DNA of 64,000 bases. Source: Sycobia sp. Sy_11 (taxonomy: Eukaryota; Arthropoda; Insecta; Hymenoptera; Epichrysomallidae). Below the pieces are notes generated by a model. The model made no database searches. It was given only the letters and a program-made list of their open reading frames with translations, and was not told the origin of the DNA. The position numbers and the translations under genes are program-made. Of the stretch, positions 1 through 11,247 are shown in pieces. The DNA lies in assembly GCA_018907035.1 (NCBI GenBank), contig JACCIC010000209.1, positions 655,001-719,000 of the forward strand, given 5' to 3'. Every line of letters starts with the position of its first letter. The first letter of the stretch is position 1.

Positions 1-111
1 CTAAAAAAATCCTAGATTCTTTTTTCTTCAATGAAAAGAAAACAGACAACGCGAAATATATATATATATATATATTAAAAATATAGCAATTTTCGATCAG
101 CATTTATTATC

Positions 112-114
<3 letters not shown>

Positions 115-159
<45 letters not shown>
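115..159. repeat. (TA)n microsatellite
   Basis: This is an uninterrupted TA dinucleotide run of about 45 bp. A shorter TA run lies just upstream at about 59-75. Confidence 0.95.
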
Positions 160-162
<3 letters not shown>

Positions 163-1207
163 CATCTGGTATAGAATTCAAAGTATGTTCATAAGTTAAG
201 AATTCAAGAAGATAAATCCGGCAGCGAGCGGTGATCTGCAATCAACGTTAAATTACCACTAGAAAATACAATAGATGCATGCAACAGATACAAGAAATTA
301 AAAAAAAAAAATAAAAAAGAATTCTTTTACTTCATATTCTTGAACTGTTATTTGTATTTTGGCAATTTTAGTCTATCCTTGTTAGCAAAACGAAAAAGTA
401 CGTTTCCTCAAGTACTCGAGCAGCGTAAATTTTTTCACAAATGTACACGCCAATCCATCGGCCAACCTTATTTAATCGCGTTATCATACGTACGCCTCGA
501 CCATATAATTGATGAATCTTTCAGTCGAATTATTTACAGGTTTTTAACCTCCCTCCCCGGCCACTCCCCCGAAGTAACGCCTAAAGTAATATATATATAC
601 ATGCACGAGCGAGCTATTACGGAAACGGCGCGCTCCACGCCGCAAAGAGTGCCGCAGCCATTAGTCCAAGGGGGAGGGGGATTCTAGTATGTGTAGTGGT
701 GGGAGCGCGCGTGAGTATATTATATCGAGAGCGTATCGAATGCCCGAAACCAAATATACCAAGAGTAATGGACTTATTGATGGATACGCGAGCTACTGCG
801 ATCATCGTGCGCGCGCACACACACACACATACACGCACACTCGTGTATGTTTATATACACATAAAACTAGTCTGGTTATTGCCCCGCGCGTTTTCGTCGT
901 ACACGCACATGATCAATTGTATATTCAATATATATATATATATCGGTTCACCCGTAGGTGGGGGTTGGACGGGGTGGGGCGAATGCGCGTCGCCAAATCA
1001 TCGACGATTACCCCTTTCGTCCCCAACGATTATCGGGCTTTCCATATATATAATACATTTTCTACACGTTATGTCGCACACGACTCGTTTCCCCCGCCTC
1101 TCTATCTAATCGTCTCTATAAAGAAACACGCCCGCAGGTTAGCGGAGCGGAGATAGTCTAAGACTAAATATATGAGCACGCGCGCACGCCTCGCTTGTTT
1201 TATAATT

Positions 1208-1209
<2 letters not shown>

Positions 1210-1260
<51 letters not shown>
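1210..1260. repeat. (TA)n microsatellite
   Basis: This is an uninterrupted TA run of about 51 bp. It generates the alternating Tyr-Ile open frames seen in several reading frames. Confidence 0.95.
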
Positions 1261-1264
<4 letters not shown>

Positions 1265-1524
1265 ACATATATAAGCATGCGGAGCTTGCAGTCTAGACCG
1301 TGGCTGACCTATATATATGGATATATAGGTTATATAATACCGCGCCAAAGGGGGATGGTGCGCGGGGCCTTTTTGCAATCTCGCCACCCGCGGTGTATGC
1401 ATGCGCGCGCGTATGTGTGTATTATAAGCGAGCCGAGCGAGGTGTCGCCAAGTCACGTGGACTCGCTTAATAGCCGTCTGCCGCCGGCGCGACGACGCGG
1501 GCTCGTCGATTGAAGTCGAGCAAT

Positions 1525-1527
<3 letters not shown>

Positions 1528-1570
<43 letters not shown>
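1528..1570. repeat. (TA)n microsatellite
   Basis: This is an uninterrupted TA run of about 43 bp. Confidence 0.95.
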
Positions 1571-1573
<3 letters not shown>

Positions 1574-2757
1574 AACATCGTGATTCGCACGTGTATTATG
1601 TGTATGGATATGTCTTGTTTGCGTAAAATAAAGCGCGAATCGGGCGCTGCGGCTCGATCGTTTGTAAAAGCCAAACGGCTTTTGTCGGGAACGGGAATTG
1701 AGCTGGATGCCGAGTGTTCAAGGTGTCGATATTATTTATGTACGTGGACGCTCAACGATGGGGCTCGAGAGGCTGTCGAAAATAATCGATGCTTGTGCGG
1801 ATCGCGTATACGTTCATCTAGTCATTTTTTTTTTGTCAATGAATTTTTTGGAAAAACGTATAGTCTGTAATTGTTAAAATCAGAATCCCATAGTCGAAAG
1901 GTGTTATTTGGCATTTTACGCAAATGTTGATTAAGATACTTGGCATTAATATACGAACGTGCAGGTGGAGATAAATCAATCCCACATTACGTACAAGATT
2001 CTCGTACGAGAGAATTTACTTTACACGCTCGTATCGCACATATCGTTTTCAAACTCTATATTCCCGCGTTGACGATCGCGGTGCGTAAAGTAGATTTTCT
2101 CGCGCGTTAACCATCCACTCGACGAACCCTGAACTACCAACGGACGTGGAAAGTTGCCATGTTTTTCCGCGCTTTTAAATTGTAAGAAGAGCAAATTTCA
2201 TCGCGTCAGTTTCGAGTTGTATTTTACGCCAAATGAGAGCTGAAAAGCGCGTAAAATAAACGTATTAACGTCGGTTACGGTTCATTTTCAACTCAGGTTG
2301 AGAAGTGGACATTTTGCGCTAAGTAAGAATAAAATTTTACATTCTCTGATCAAAAAGTTGTGTGTCTGTATATATATACACACATAATCGAATATGTATA
2401 GTATATCATTCGAAATCATTGTATTAGTTTTTTTCTGTTATCTTTTTTTTATCGCGTATACGTATGAAATCTTGTATTTACAGAAATCCAGTCATTAACG
2501 ACATTCTTACGAATTGTAATTAATGAAGATTTAAAACTTGTTATGAAATATACGAAACTATATACACAAAACAACTATATATATATAATAAGTCGAGCCG
2601 AAAATACTGAAACCATTGGGACATTTATCGCTCGCGGCGGCCGGCGTAAAGATACAACTGTCGTCGCGATGGAGGCTTATATTGATGCAGCCATACGGCG
2701 ATATACTTTCATAAAATAACAACTCGCATAATAAATTGCTTCCCCCTCCGAATGATG

Positions 2758-2822
<65 letters not shown>
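2758..2822. repeat. Compound (CT)n-(TA)n microsatellite
   Basis: A pyrimidine (CT) run of about 28 bp passes directly into a TA run of about 38 bp. The same CT-to-TA junction recurs at 34,671-34,756, which suggests that one kind of repeat seeds the other. Confidence 0.95.
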
Positions 2823-2825
<3 letters not shown>

Positions 2826-3138
2826 GTTATCGCGGTAAAATGGCGAAGTCTTTGTCTTGGCGCGCGCGTATGCGTATATATACGACCAAAGAGACCCGCA
2901 ATCATATAACTATGCGCTTTTCCCGTAATAAAGCGGATCCGGGAGAATATGGCGCACTTTTGAAACGCGCCTGCGGTGCTCGCGACGATGATTGGTCGCA
3001 TTAAAAGACGGCGTTCGGGGCAGCGGGCGAGAGGGGGGTGGCGGGAGGAGGAGGATAATTCAGACAGCGAGGCACCCGTTGCAACGGAAACGCGCCGTTG
3101 TGCTCTTGTTTCGAAAACTCGGCGGACGTTAATTCATC

Positions 3139-3139
<1 letters not shown>

Positions 3140-3177
<38 letters not shown>
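3140..3177. repeat. (CA)n microsatellite
   Basis: This is a run of about 19 CA units. Confidence 0.95.
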
Positions 3178-3179
<2 letters not shown>

Positions 3180-5215
3180 CAGAGGTAATAGGCTTTTTTC
3201 TAATCCGTATAAGCGCTTCCCTTGACCGGCAGAGCGGCAGCTCATTATATCGTCATCAAGGCCCAATGAAAGAGTCGCCCGGATCTTTCTTTTTTCTTTT
3301 CTTTCTTGAATAAGCGTATCCGGTGAAGGATACTGGTGGCGATTCTCTCCGCACCCCCGCACCCCCAGCTCCCCTCAAGAACCCAGCCTCTATGGTACGC
3401 GCGATATTAATTTTAAACAAAATTCTACGAATTGAGGAAAAAACATATGATCCAACTTATCGATCGATATAAAATAAGAAATATATTTTTTCCACCTATA
3501 GCGATCAATACCTTGTAATACGTGAAAGTTTCGCGTCGCGAGATTTTCCCACGTGTCGCTCGATTTATCGCGCTATATTGATTCTATAAAACGCGCGTTT
3601 GTGTCGCGCGTTAAAGCCGTGCATTACGAAAAAGCACATATGGACATATATGTACGCACGAATAGAGGTATACGAATCCTTTGCGTGGTGTAAGAGAAAA
3701 AAAAAACTAGCGCTTCATGCAACTGTACATAAGAAAATGAACCTTATTCCTTATAAACATTAATTTAGCAAAAGAAATCTTTAATGCGGTAGAGTTATTT
3801 TCACAACGCTTATTAAAAACAAAAAAAAAATCTATTCAGACACGTTCGATATTATAATTGCGACAGTCTGTCAATTAGTATATATATACATAAATTAGTA
3901 TATATATATATATATATGGTTCAGTTTCTTCATAAGAATTAAAAAGTTTTAGTTTCAATCTGTACATATTTTTAATAATTAATCTGATCTATATAGATTA
4001 TAATGGAATTTTTTGTTCTTCACAAGTACAACGAAGTATACGAAGGGATATTTTTCTTACCAATTGTCGTATACCTATATATATATATACTTATACCAAC
4101 GCCCCTCCTTCCCCGCCCCCTCATTTCTATACCTACTGACCTCACCACCCCCATCGCCCGCCCGCCGTTTTGATTCTCTTTCGGTACATTTGAGCTACGC
4201 GTCCGACGACGACAATACGTCGTGGACGCGTACACGTACAAGTACGAGAACGAGAGGATGTAACAGCAATAATCCAGTAATTGCGGCGCACAATTGAAAC
4301 GTAAAAGCGCTTGCTCAAGAGCTGATGAGAACGACGGGCGATTATAGTAATATCGTGCCGACCGTGGCGCGGGGACGGGAGACGCGGGCACGCGCCAAAG
4401 ATTCGACGATTGCGCGGGCGGTGCCGCGATAGTCCGTGTTTGCTGCATGTATACTCCATGTATCGCAATATCACAGTGTGCCATATGTGGCATATATCAT
4501 GGTATCTTGAAAATGTCAAATTTGGCTGATTTAAATATATGTTAAGGTATATGTCTAAATATGTAGATCTGTCGGAAGGAAGTGATGAGCGTCTTTCTAC
4601 TCGTCTGGAGAAAGGAATGTGTATATATGAATGAATGGATCGATGAATGTATGCGCATATATGTACGTATGTATGCTTTTAATTTGCTTTTGATTTTCTA
4701 AGTGAAATCGAAACAGCTCTTGCCGTAAGTGCAGGCTTTCGATATCGTCGGTTCAATCCTCCCCCCCCCACCCCTCCTCTCTGCCTCTCTCCTTAAACTT
4801 TTACGGCAAATCCAATCGCCCGCGGCCGCCTAGGGAGAGTGTAATTAAACGACTATAAACGCCGCGTATAATTCGCCGACGATATGTTTTTAGTTGCTCA
4901 TGATACAATTATCGTAAAATGGAAACGATACGCAACTTGCTGAAATTTTTTCAAGTTACCATATATAATTACGCATGCGATTATCCTTAATCGTAAAACT
5001 AATGGACGGCTAATTTGGTTTGGATGCGTATTTGAAAAATTTTTTTTGCCCTCGATAAAAACTGACGGCTTACAAGCTATACTAATGTAATTTGCGTCCT
5101 TGATTAAGAATTATATCGCGTCGATATAAGATCTAAAGTTTTATATCTCGTGTAAGCTTTATAATTATTGAACTTTATTTTGAACTTTACGCGATGTTCT
5201 GTCCGTTAATTAGGA

Positions 5216-5218
<3 letters not shown>

Positions 5219-5262
<44 letters not shown>
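5219..5262. repeat. (TA)n microsatellite
   Basis: This is an uninterrupted TA run of about 44 bp, followed by a degenerate TAATA tail. Confidence 0.95.
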
Positions 5263-5267
<5 letters not shown>

Positions 5268-5538
5268 ATATAATTTCAATAAATTTTACACTAAAAGTAT
5301 GACAAATTCGATTACAAAATATCGTACGTATAAGTTTATTTTTCTGTAAAAGATATTTAATACTTGAAATTTTAAATTTACTTCCGATTGCATATTAGCC
5401 GAGGAAAAACTGTTTTATATAGTTTACGGCTACTGAAAATTCGTTCATGATTTTTATCACTCGCAGAGCTTTATTTATCTCTTATACGCACTTAATAATT
5501 TTAAACCTACATCTTCTACAATATTTGTATACACTGTC

Positions 5539-5539
5539 A

Positions 5540-5572
<33 letters not shown>
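5539..5572. repeat. (TA)n microsatellite
   Basis: This is a TA run of about 34 bp. Confidence 0.9.
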
Positions 5573-5583
<11 letters not shown>

Positions 5584-7990
5584 CACACTACCATTTAAGT
5601 TTATCGATTCCCAGTTTCACCAAACCTGCTTACCGTTCCGTCTGACACAACCGTATAGCACATTCTCGCCCGATACATTATGCATCGCATCGTTACGACC
5701 GTCCTTTTATCTTTCGATATTCTCGCTTGCGCACACAGACGCGGCGCATAATTTATCGCATTATTCCCAATCCCATTTTCTCGCCTTGGTGTATCCACTC
5801 GTACCGCGCTCCAAAGTCACTTTGCATACATCTTTATGAAGCCTTTTTTGTCTTTGGCCGCACAATGGCTATCAATGTTTTTCTTAACCCTATACATAAT
5901 GTACTCGCCCATTCATTATCATCTTCCCGTGTCAACGTTAACGCATCCCGCCTCTTTATTCCTTTGTGCGGCCACCTTCTCTTTTTCAATATTATCCATG
6001 CCCCGCTTCGCCGCGCTAATTATCTTATTCGTCGGCCTCTACTTCGCCCGTACACATTCTTCCGTTATAGCCGCGCCGTTATTTTCCATTCACGTTTATT
6101 CATACGCATCATTCATTCGCCAGTTGCAAGATATCGACGTCTTCCGTTTGTTTTCTAATCGCTTCGCTACGCGTAGAACCGGCTGCTGATTAACTCTCGC
6201 GTAACGTCGTTCCCGAATTCGTATTTTGACCTTCGAACTCTTTCGCTATGTACACGATCACTTTTGTGAGCTAATCATTTTTTTTTTTTTTTTTTTTTTT
6301 GTTTGCTCTGAACTTTGGCCATCATTTATCGCGTACCTTGAAACTTCTACTAATTGAAAAAGTCACGGCAGTTTTTTTCTTACCTTATTTTTACCCCCTC
6401 CCCCCTCCCAGACCGCAAAAATCTTTGCAACTATTGAAGAAGATTTCAGGATGACGTATCATATTCTCTTATTGAATTCGTATAGAATTTACAATATATT
6501 CTGCAAGTGAAGATATTATAAATTTAAAACGAAAATGAAAGTATATTAATTATGTATTTGTAAAAAAAAACACCAGTTACATTATGTATTTAATGAATTC
6601 GAAAAAAAATAAATTCAGAAATTTTGAGTCAATCTTGCATGAATAGGTGAAGTATAGTTTAGACTGGGTCTCTCTCTCTCTTGCAAAATTTCGCTTCATT
6701 AATTTAAAAGAGCAACGAAGACTTTATAATACTCTTTGCGTTTAATAATGTATATTTATGAGCTGTTCATACTCAAATATATGATATTTTATCACATCTT
6801 TTGGAATTCCTGATGAGTCAATTTTCCCTAATATAATCTTATCCTCTGGAGGACAGATAATAAATAAATTCGACATTATTAATTTTATACGTTCGTTGTG
6901 CATCTAAAAGAAGACAAAAAAAAAGAATCATGTATACCTGTTGAAAATGTATACGCTTTGAATTCACTTTGACATCTACGATTTGTCATTTTTCGATAAT
7001 TTCAACGATCTTTTTTATCATCTCTACCAAAGTTCAAATAATTTTTTTCCGCACTGAGACATATGCACAACTAGTAACGAAGTCCGTATTTTTCTTTATT
7101 TTTTATTATTATACTTTAAAAGATTAATTAAATAAGACACACATTATTGTGCCATAATGCGACAATCACGTTTTTGGAGTATGTATACATGTACACATTT
7201 CAAACGAGGTCCTTCGGCTTTAATTCGTTTCCGAGCTATTTCAAACCGTCAAAGCGGGGACGAATAAATATGTAATTGACGGCACAATATATGATGAAAG
7301 TGAAAATAGAAGCGCGGGCTGAAAATAAGAAGATTTACATTTGCTCGCGTAACTCTTTATGAATAGAGCCATAAGCATTTCAAGCAGTAATCGCTGTATA
7401 TACATGCATACATACATATATGCATACAGACATACATTTATAAGTTCTTGGTCTCGGAACGAAATTATTTCTTTTTATATGTGCGCACCTATCTATACAC
7501 ACGCAAACGATCAAAAGAATATATTTCGACACCATTCAGACTGTAGATTCACGGGTTTTTCTGCTCTCTCGGCCTATAAAATGCAATCTATAAAATGACA
7601 CTAATACAAAAATTGATTGTCATCTCCCGTTTCCTCCCTCTTAAATGATTAAAAAGAAAATGTGCGCGCACGCACGCGCAATGTACCATAAATCATCCTT
7701 CATGCGTTTTGATTGGAGTTTGGCTGTATACGAGTGATAAAATGTCCCTCTTCAAAAAAAAAAAAAAAAAAAGAAAAAGCCATTTTCACGGGCCATTTGT
7801 TTATCTTCGCTTTTATTCATATAAGGCTGGGACTGCATAATAAAAATTCCGCCCGATCGATCACAATTACGGCACCGCGCGGGCCACGCGCGCGCCCGAC
7901 TATGTACGAGTATGTCTGCGCGTCCGAGTTGACGGGTCATAAGTGCATCTATATATACAATATATATATATATTATAACGCGTGCGTTCA

Positions 7991-8010
7991 CGCAGTGGTC
8001 ATCCACTGCG
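7991..8010 (+). other. Perfect 8-bp stem-loop near the left end of the element
   Basis: The 20 bases form a stem CGCAGTGG/CCACTGCG around a TCAT loop. It lies 17 bp inside the proposed left terminus and 18 bp upstream of a TATAAA sequence at 8028-8033, so it sits where LTR regulatory sequences would be expected. Its function is unknown. Confidence 0.6.
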
Positions 8011-8027
8011 GAAAGGAGGTGTATGCT

Positions 8028-8033
8028 TATAAA
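8028..8033 (+). promoter_or_regulatory. TATA-box-like site in the left end of the element
   Basis: A TATAAA sequence lies about 55 bp inside the proposed left terminus and upstream of the long leader and the 488-codon ORF, all in the same direction. Such sequences are common by chance in this AT-rich DNA, so the assignment rests on position only. Confidence 0.3.
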
Positions 8034-8469
8034 GAGGCGTCTATTACCTAGATTAATAATGTGGTATTTATTTGCGTAGAATTTTACATTCGGACCGGTG
8101 GTACGATTCTTGGGCGCCAGCTGAGACACGGCTCTCAGCACGTGCTGCAGTCAGCTCGTTTATTCTTTCACGTCGATCCTGCAGCACTACACGACCGCGA
8201 GCTTCGCTGCAGGAAGGTAGCCACGGCAGGCTCCCCAGGGTGGCGAATTCCTCGCGGTGTGGATGATGTATCGACGTGCGTCACGAACACTCCTAACCGA
8301 GCCGCGCAATACTTATCTAATTAAGTAATATTATATTCATGATCCCAGGGCGGCTTCCTGTAGATCTCGCGCAAACTTCACTCGAGGACAGAACTGAGGA
8401 GGAGAACTTTCACCGCGCTCTCCACTCGCCCTTCACTCCTCGGCGATGACTCGTACGCCGTGGCAGACG

Positions 8470-8799
8470 TCTCGGGATGAGAGTTCCCGGCCTGAATTTT
8501 TAGTCCGCAGGCTTGCCTTTCACACAGGACTTGCAGTCGTCCTCGTGCACGGGAAATGGAGGTCACCCTCACCGCTCGTGAGCCGTCTTGCGGCCCCGCT
8601 TCTTGGCTACCTCGCGCCGAATATAACTGCAAGAGAGAGCTGTTGCTCGCTCGGGCTCCGAAAAGGAAGAGAGAGAAAAATTTCTCTAAACCCGTCACCG
8701 GCCGCGACCCTCCCGCAACGGCGTAGCGGGAAAAAGTCGGTCTCCCCACCCATCTCCGCGCGGTATGGCTCGCGACTCGCGGGTAATATGGTCAAGTAA
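8470..8799 (+). repeat. Direct repeat A, left copy
   Basis: This 330-bp GC-rich segment recurs at 13,010-13,337 in the same orientation. It differs by scattered substitutions and a few small indels (for example an extra 12 bases near 8,519-8,530 here, and an extra 9 bases near 13,120 in the other copy). The overlapping open frames in it are shared by both copies because the DNA is shared, and they are not evidence of coding. Confidence 0.9.
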
Positions 8800-8869
8800 T
8801 AATAATTGTTATTTATCGTTCGAGTTCGCTTAGAACGATTAATCCTACTCATAATATTAATATGAAAAA

Positions 8870-8914
8870 TGTCTCACTTCGACAAACATGTTGTAACGCA
8901 TTTCCCGCGTTACA
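8870..8914 (+). repeat. Direct repeat B, left copy, ending in a hairpin
   Basis: This 45-bp segment matches 13,636-13,680 at 44 of 45 positions. Its last 23 bases form a perfect 8-bp inverted repeat, TGTAACGC / GCGTTACA, around seven bases. Sequence similarity between the two sides stops abruptly after ACA, as at the end of an LTR. Confidence 0.9.
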
Positions 8915-10209
8915 AACTCCCCCCGGTTAGACCGAAGCCGGGTACCGGCTGAGCAACAAACGCGACCCGTGTTTTCGTTTGCGATTCAATTGCCGTGGTA
9001 CCGAGTCATTCCCAGGAGTGAGGTTCACAAACCTTGTTCTGTTCGAATTTCTCATCGAAATTTTATATTGATGAGGCGAGTGACGCTTCTCTCGTTTCTA
9101 ACCTACAGTGAACTATGCGTACCGTTGAAGAATTTTGGAACCATAGTGTCCGCGTGACATTGGTGGTTCTATAGGGACCAACCTCCCTGTTTCTATTCTA
9201 ATCATTAGTACTATGACTGAGCTATGTGACGTCTCGGTTTCGTGCTATATCCGCGGCTGCCTGAATCACATACGCGAAAAGAAAATTCTATAAATCTACG
9301 ACCGCAGTGCTGGAAGACGCGTAAAATATACAAAAATAGAAGTGTATATCGTGCCGCATCTGGTATCCTGTGATACAAAAACATAATAGAACTTATAAAT
9401 AAATAAACGTTTATGCAGCTGTTTTGCTGCCTGAATCGGGACATGCCTTGTTACCCTTTATGTTACGCATAATAAAAATGATATTTCTATGGTACACTTA
9501 AAAGAGAAAAGAAAAAAAAATGTATAACATTTGCAACTTATAGCTAAAATAGTACTAATAATGATAAGGTATCACTATAAAATATGTGTAAAAGTTTTTT
9601 ATTTCTAATATAATATCACTAAAAGTCTTTTTCACTCATGATTTCTCGATGATCATCATCTTCTTCTTCAGTTTGGCATTCTTTGAGACAATACTTTAGT
9701 CAGTTTTGCTTCCGGGTACAGCTGATTAGGCTGTCAACCCTTCCTCATGGTGGTTTTCTTCTGAATTTCAATCTCATCCTGCTCAGATGAGAATTATTGT
9801 TGTCCTCTTTCTCTTAGAATCCGTTGATCTCGCCCGCTTCTGTAGGTCTGTGTATCGGGGCTTCTGTAAGCAGCTGACATGATTGAGTGCTGACGGAATA
9901 GAGCTCAGGCGGGGATGCACAGATAGCTGGAGAGTCGCGAGAGCGCAAGGTTCTCCCCAATCCCCTGCTCCATTCTCGAGTGATTTCTGGTGCCATTGTT
10001 GCACCCACGGATTCTATGTTCCGTCGTAGTCCGTCGCGAAAACCGAACACGCCACCGTGGTTTGTCTGCTATGTCCCCGTCATTATACTCGTTTTCTAAC
10101 GCGGCTTACCGACTCTGGGCATTGGTTCCTATCTCCCTGTATCTTTTCCTACTTTATCATCACAAGCAGCTCTCCGAGACTATTCTAACTTAGAACTATT
10201 ATGCTCTTA
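8915..10209 (+). other. Leader region of the element, no gene seen
   Basis: This stretch lies between left repeat B and the tandem array. It begins with a C-rich segment able to fold (CCCCGG near 8,920 and CCGGGTACCGG near 8,940). The open frames on either strand (for example 9,211-9,444 and 9,783-10,050 on the minus strand) show no recognisable retroelement domain. No convincing tRNA primer-binding site follows the proposed left LTR end. Confidence 0.45.
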
Positions 10210-10690
10210 ACTTATTCTAACGGGACTATCTACTAGCGGCACTATTCTACCTATTCTAACCTAACGCTGTTGTTTTTAACTTACTCTAAGGGGACTATAT
10301 ACTAACGACACTGTTCTAATTATTCTAACCTAACGCTGTTGTTTTCTTTTAACTTACTCTAATGGGACTATATATTAACGACACTATTCTACCTATTCGA
10401 ACTTAACGCTGTGATCTTTTTAACTTACTCTACCGGGACTATATACTAACGACACTATTCTAATTATTCTAACTTAACGCTGTGATGTTATTAACTTACT
10501 CTACCGGGACTATATACTAACGACACTATTCTAATTATTCTAATCTAACGAAACTAGGAGCTAACGAAACTAAATAAACTAACGGAACTAGAGGCTAATG
10601 TTGCTATGTATACTACCGGAATTATTCTGAACTAATAAATCTAATCTAATGCTAACGAAACTAACCTAACGATACTACATGACTAAATTG
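10210..10690 (+). repeat. Tandem array with a ~70-bp unit
   Basis: About five head-to-tail units of 69-73 bp start with AACTTACTCTA, continue with GGGACTATATACTAACG and ACACTATTCTA, and end with CTAACGCTGTTG plus a T-rich spacer. The units differ by point changes and by the length of the T-run. After the fifth unit the array decays into shorter CTAACGAAACTA-like repeats up to about 10,690. It lies upstream of the 488-codon ORF within the same element. It has no extended open frame, so it is probably a non-coding minisatellite. Confidence 0.9.
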
Positions 10691-11247
10691 GCACTAACTA
10701 GCCTACTACAATACCTTTTTGTCCCCTATGTATATATTTATATTAATACTTAGGCGTACCGCCTGCCCTTCCCCGCTTGCCCCTGCGCAGATCCCAAGAA
10801 TGCTACCGCCGCCCCCCTTCGACTGTGGCTGCTTTCTCGGGGCGGAGCTCGGGCAGACACTCATATCTGTCCCCGGCGACCACACCGGTAGCAAAAGTAT
10901 CCTTTCTGCTGTTGGGGACAGCGATTCTAGCGGTGCCCCGGCTGTTGGCAATTCCAGCTTTTTAGGGAGAAACGCGCTCTTCACGTGTAGTTGTACATCT
11001 CTCCTCTTGTGAGATACTCAACGTAGTGCTCGCGCTCTTTATTCTCATCCTCATTCTTTCTATACTTTTGGGGATTAGTGTATTGTTGTATGTAAAGCGC
11101 AGGATCCTTCTTCAAGTGTGTGAGCACATCTTCGACAGAAAGACCTGTTCTTAGAACGTAGTTAGTTGGTAAGTCTTTTAGTCTAGGGATTTTTCAATAT
11201 ACATAATTTTACTTTAAAAACAAACGCTTACCACAACAAATACCAAC
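10691..11247 (+). other. Spacer between tandem array and the 488-codon ORF
   Basis: This region has a GC-rich centre (10,755-10,990) with open frames on both strands that I do not recognise. The 80 bp before the ORF are AT-rich and unstructured, as in a 5' untranslated leader. Confidence 0.4.

Larger units (their letters stand above)
1..2757. other. Microsatellite-rich intergenic DNA
   Basis: I see no gene here. The stretch mixes AT-rich DNA with CpG-containing DNA and carries long (TA)n runs at about 115-159, 1210-1260 and 1528-1570, plus a CA-rich patch near 820-840. The open frames on both strands are short or consist of translated dinucleotides (alternating Tyr-Ile, or Thr-His). None shows a recognisable domain or a convincing splice-site pattern. 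The sequence at 1309-1332 is a TA-rich inverted repeat with ten-base arms around a four-base loop. Confidence 0.6.
3178..7960. other. Intergenic DNA without recognisable genes
   Basis: I see no supported gene in this stretch. It holds (TA)n runs at about 5219-5262 and 5539-5572, a 21-base poly-T at 6280-6300, and AT-rich spacer. The two overlapping frames at 5,447-6,189 are free of dinucleotide repeats at their 3' ends, but they show no domain and no codon pattern I trust. The sequence at 4,478-4,491 contains a small perfect inverted repeat. Confidence 0.5.

Noticed and set aside
1139..1674. Open frames made of alternating Tyr-Ile residues around (TA)n runs
   Set aside because: They are translated TA dinucleotides, open on both strands. 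The same applies to every such frame up to 45,022.
4750..4766. GGTTCAATCCT, like a tRNA T arm
   Set aside because: No D arm, anticodon arm or acceptor stem can be matched around it.
5447..6189. Three overlapping plus-strand frames of 117-143 residues
   Set aside because: They overlap each other in different phases with similar composition, start in a TA run, and show no domain or splice pattern.
9976..9995. TGGCACC sequence on the minus strand like a retroelement primer-binding site
   Set aside because: It is over 1 kb from any proposed LTR end and on the opposite strand to the element's ORFs. The implied tRNA 3' end does not fit a normal T arm and acceptor stem.
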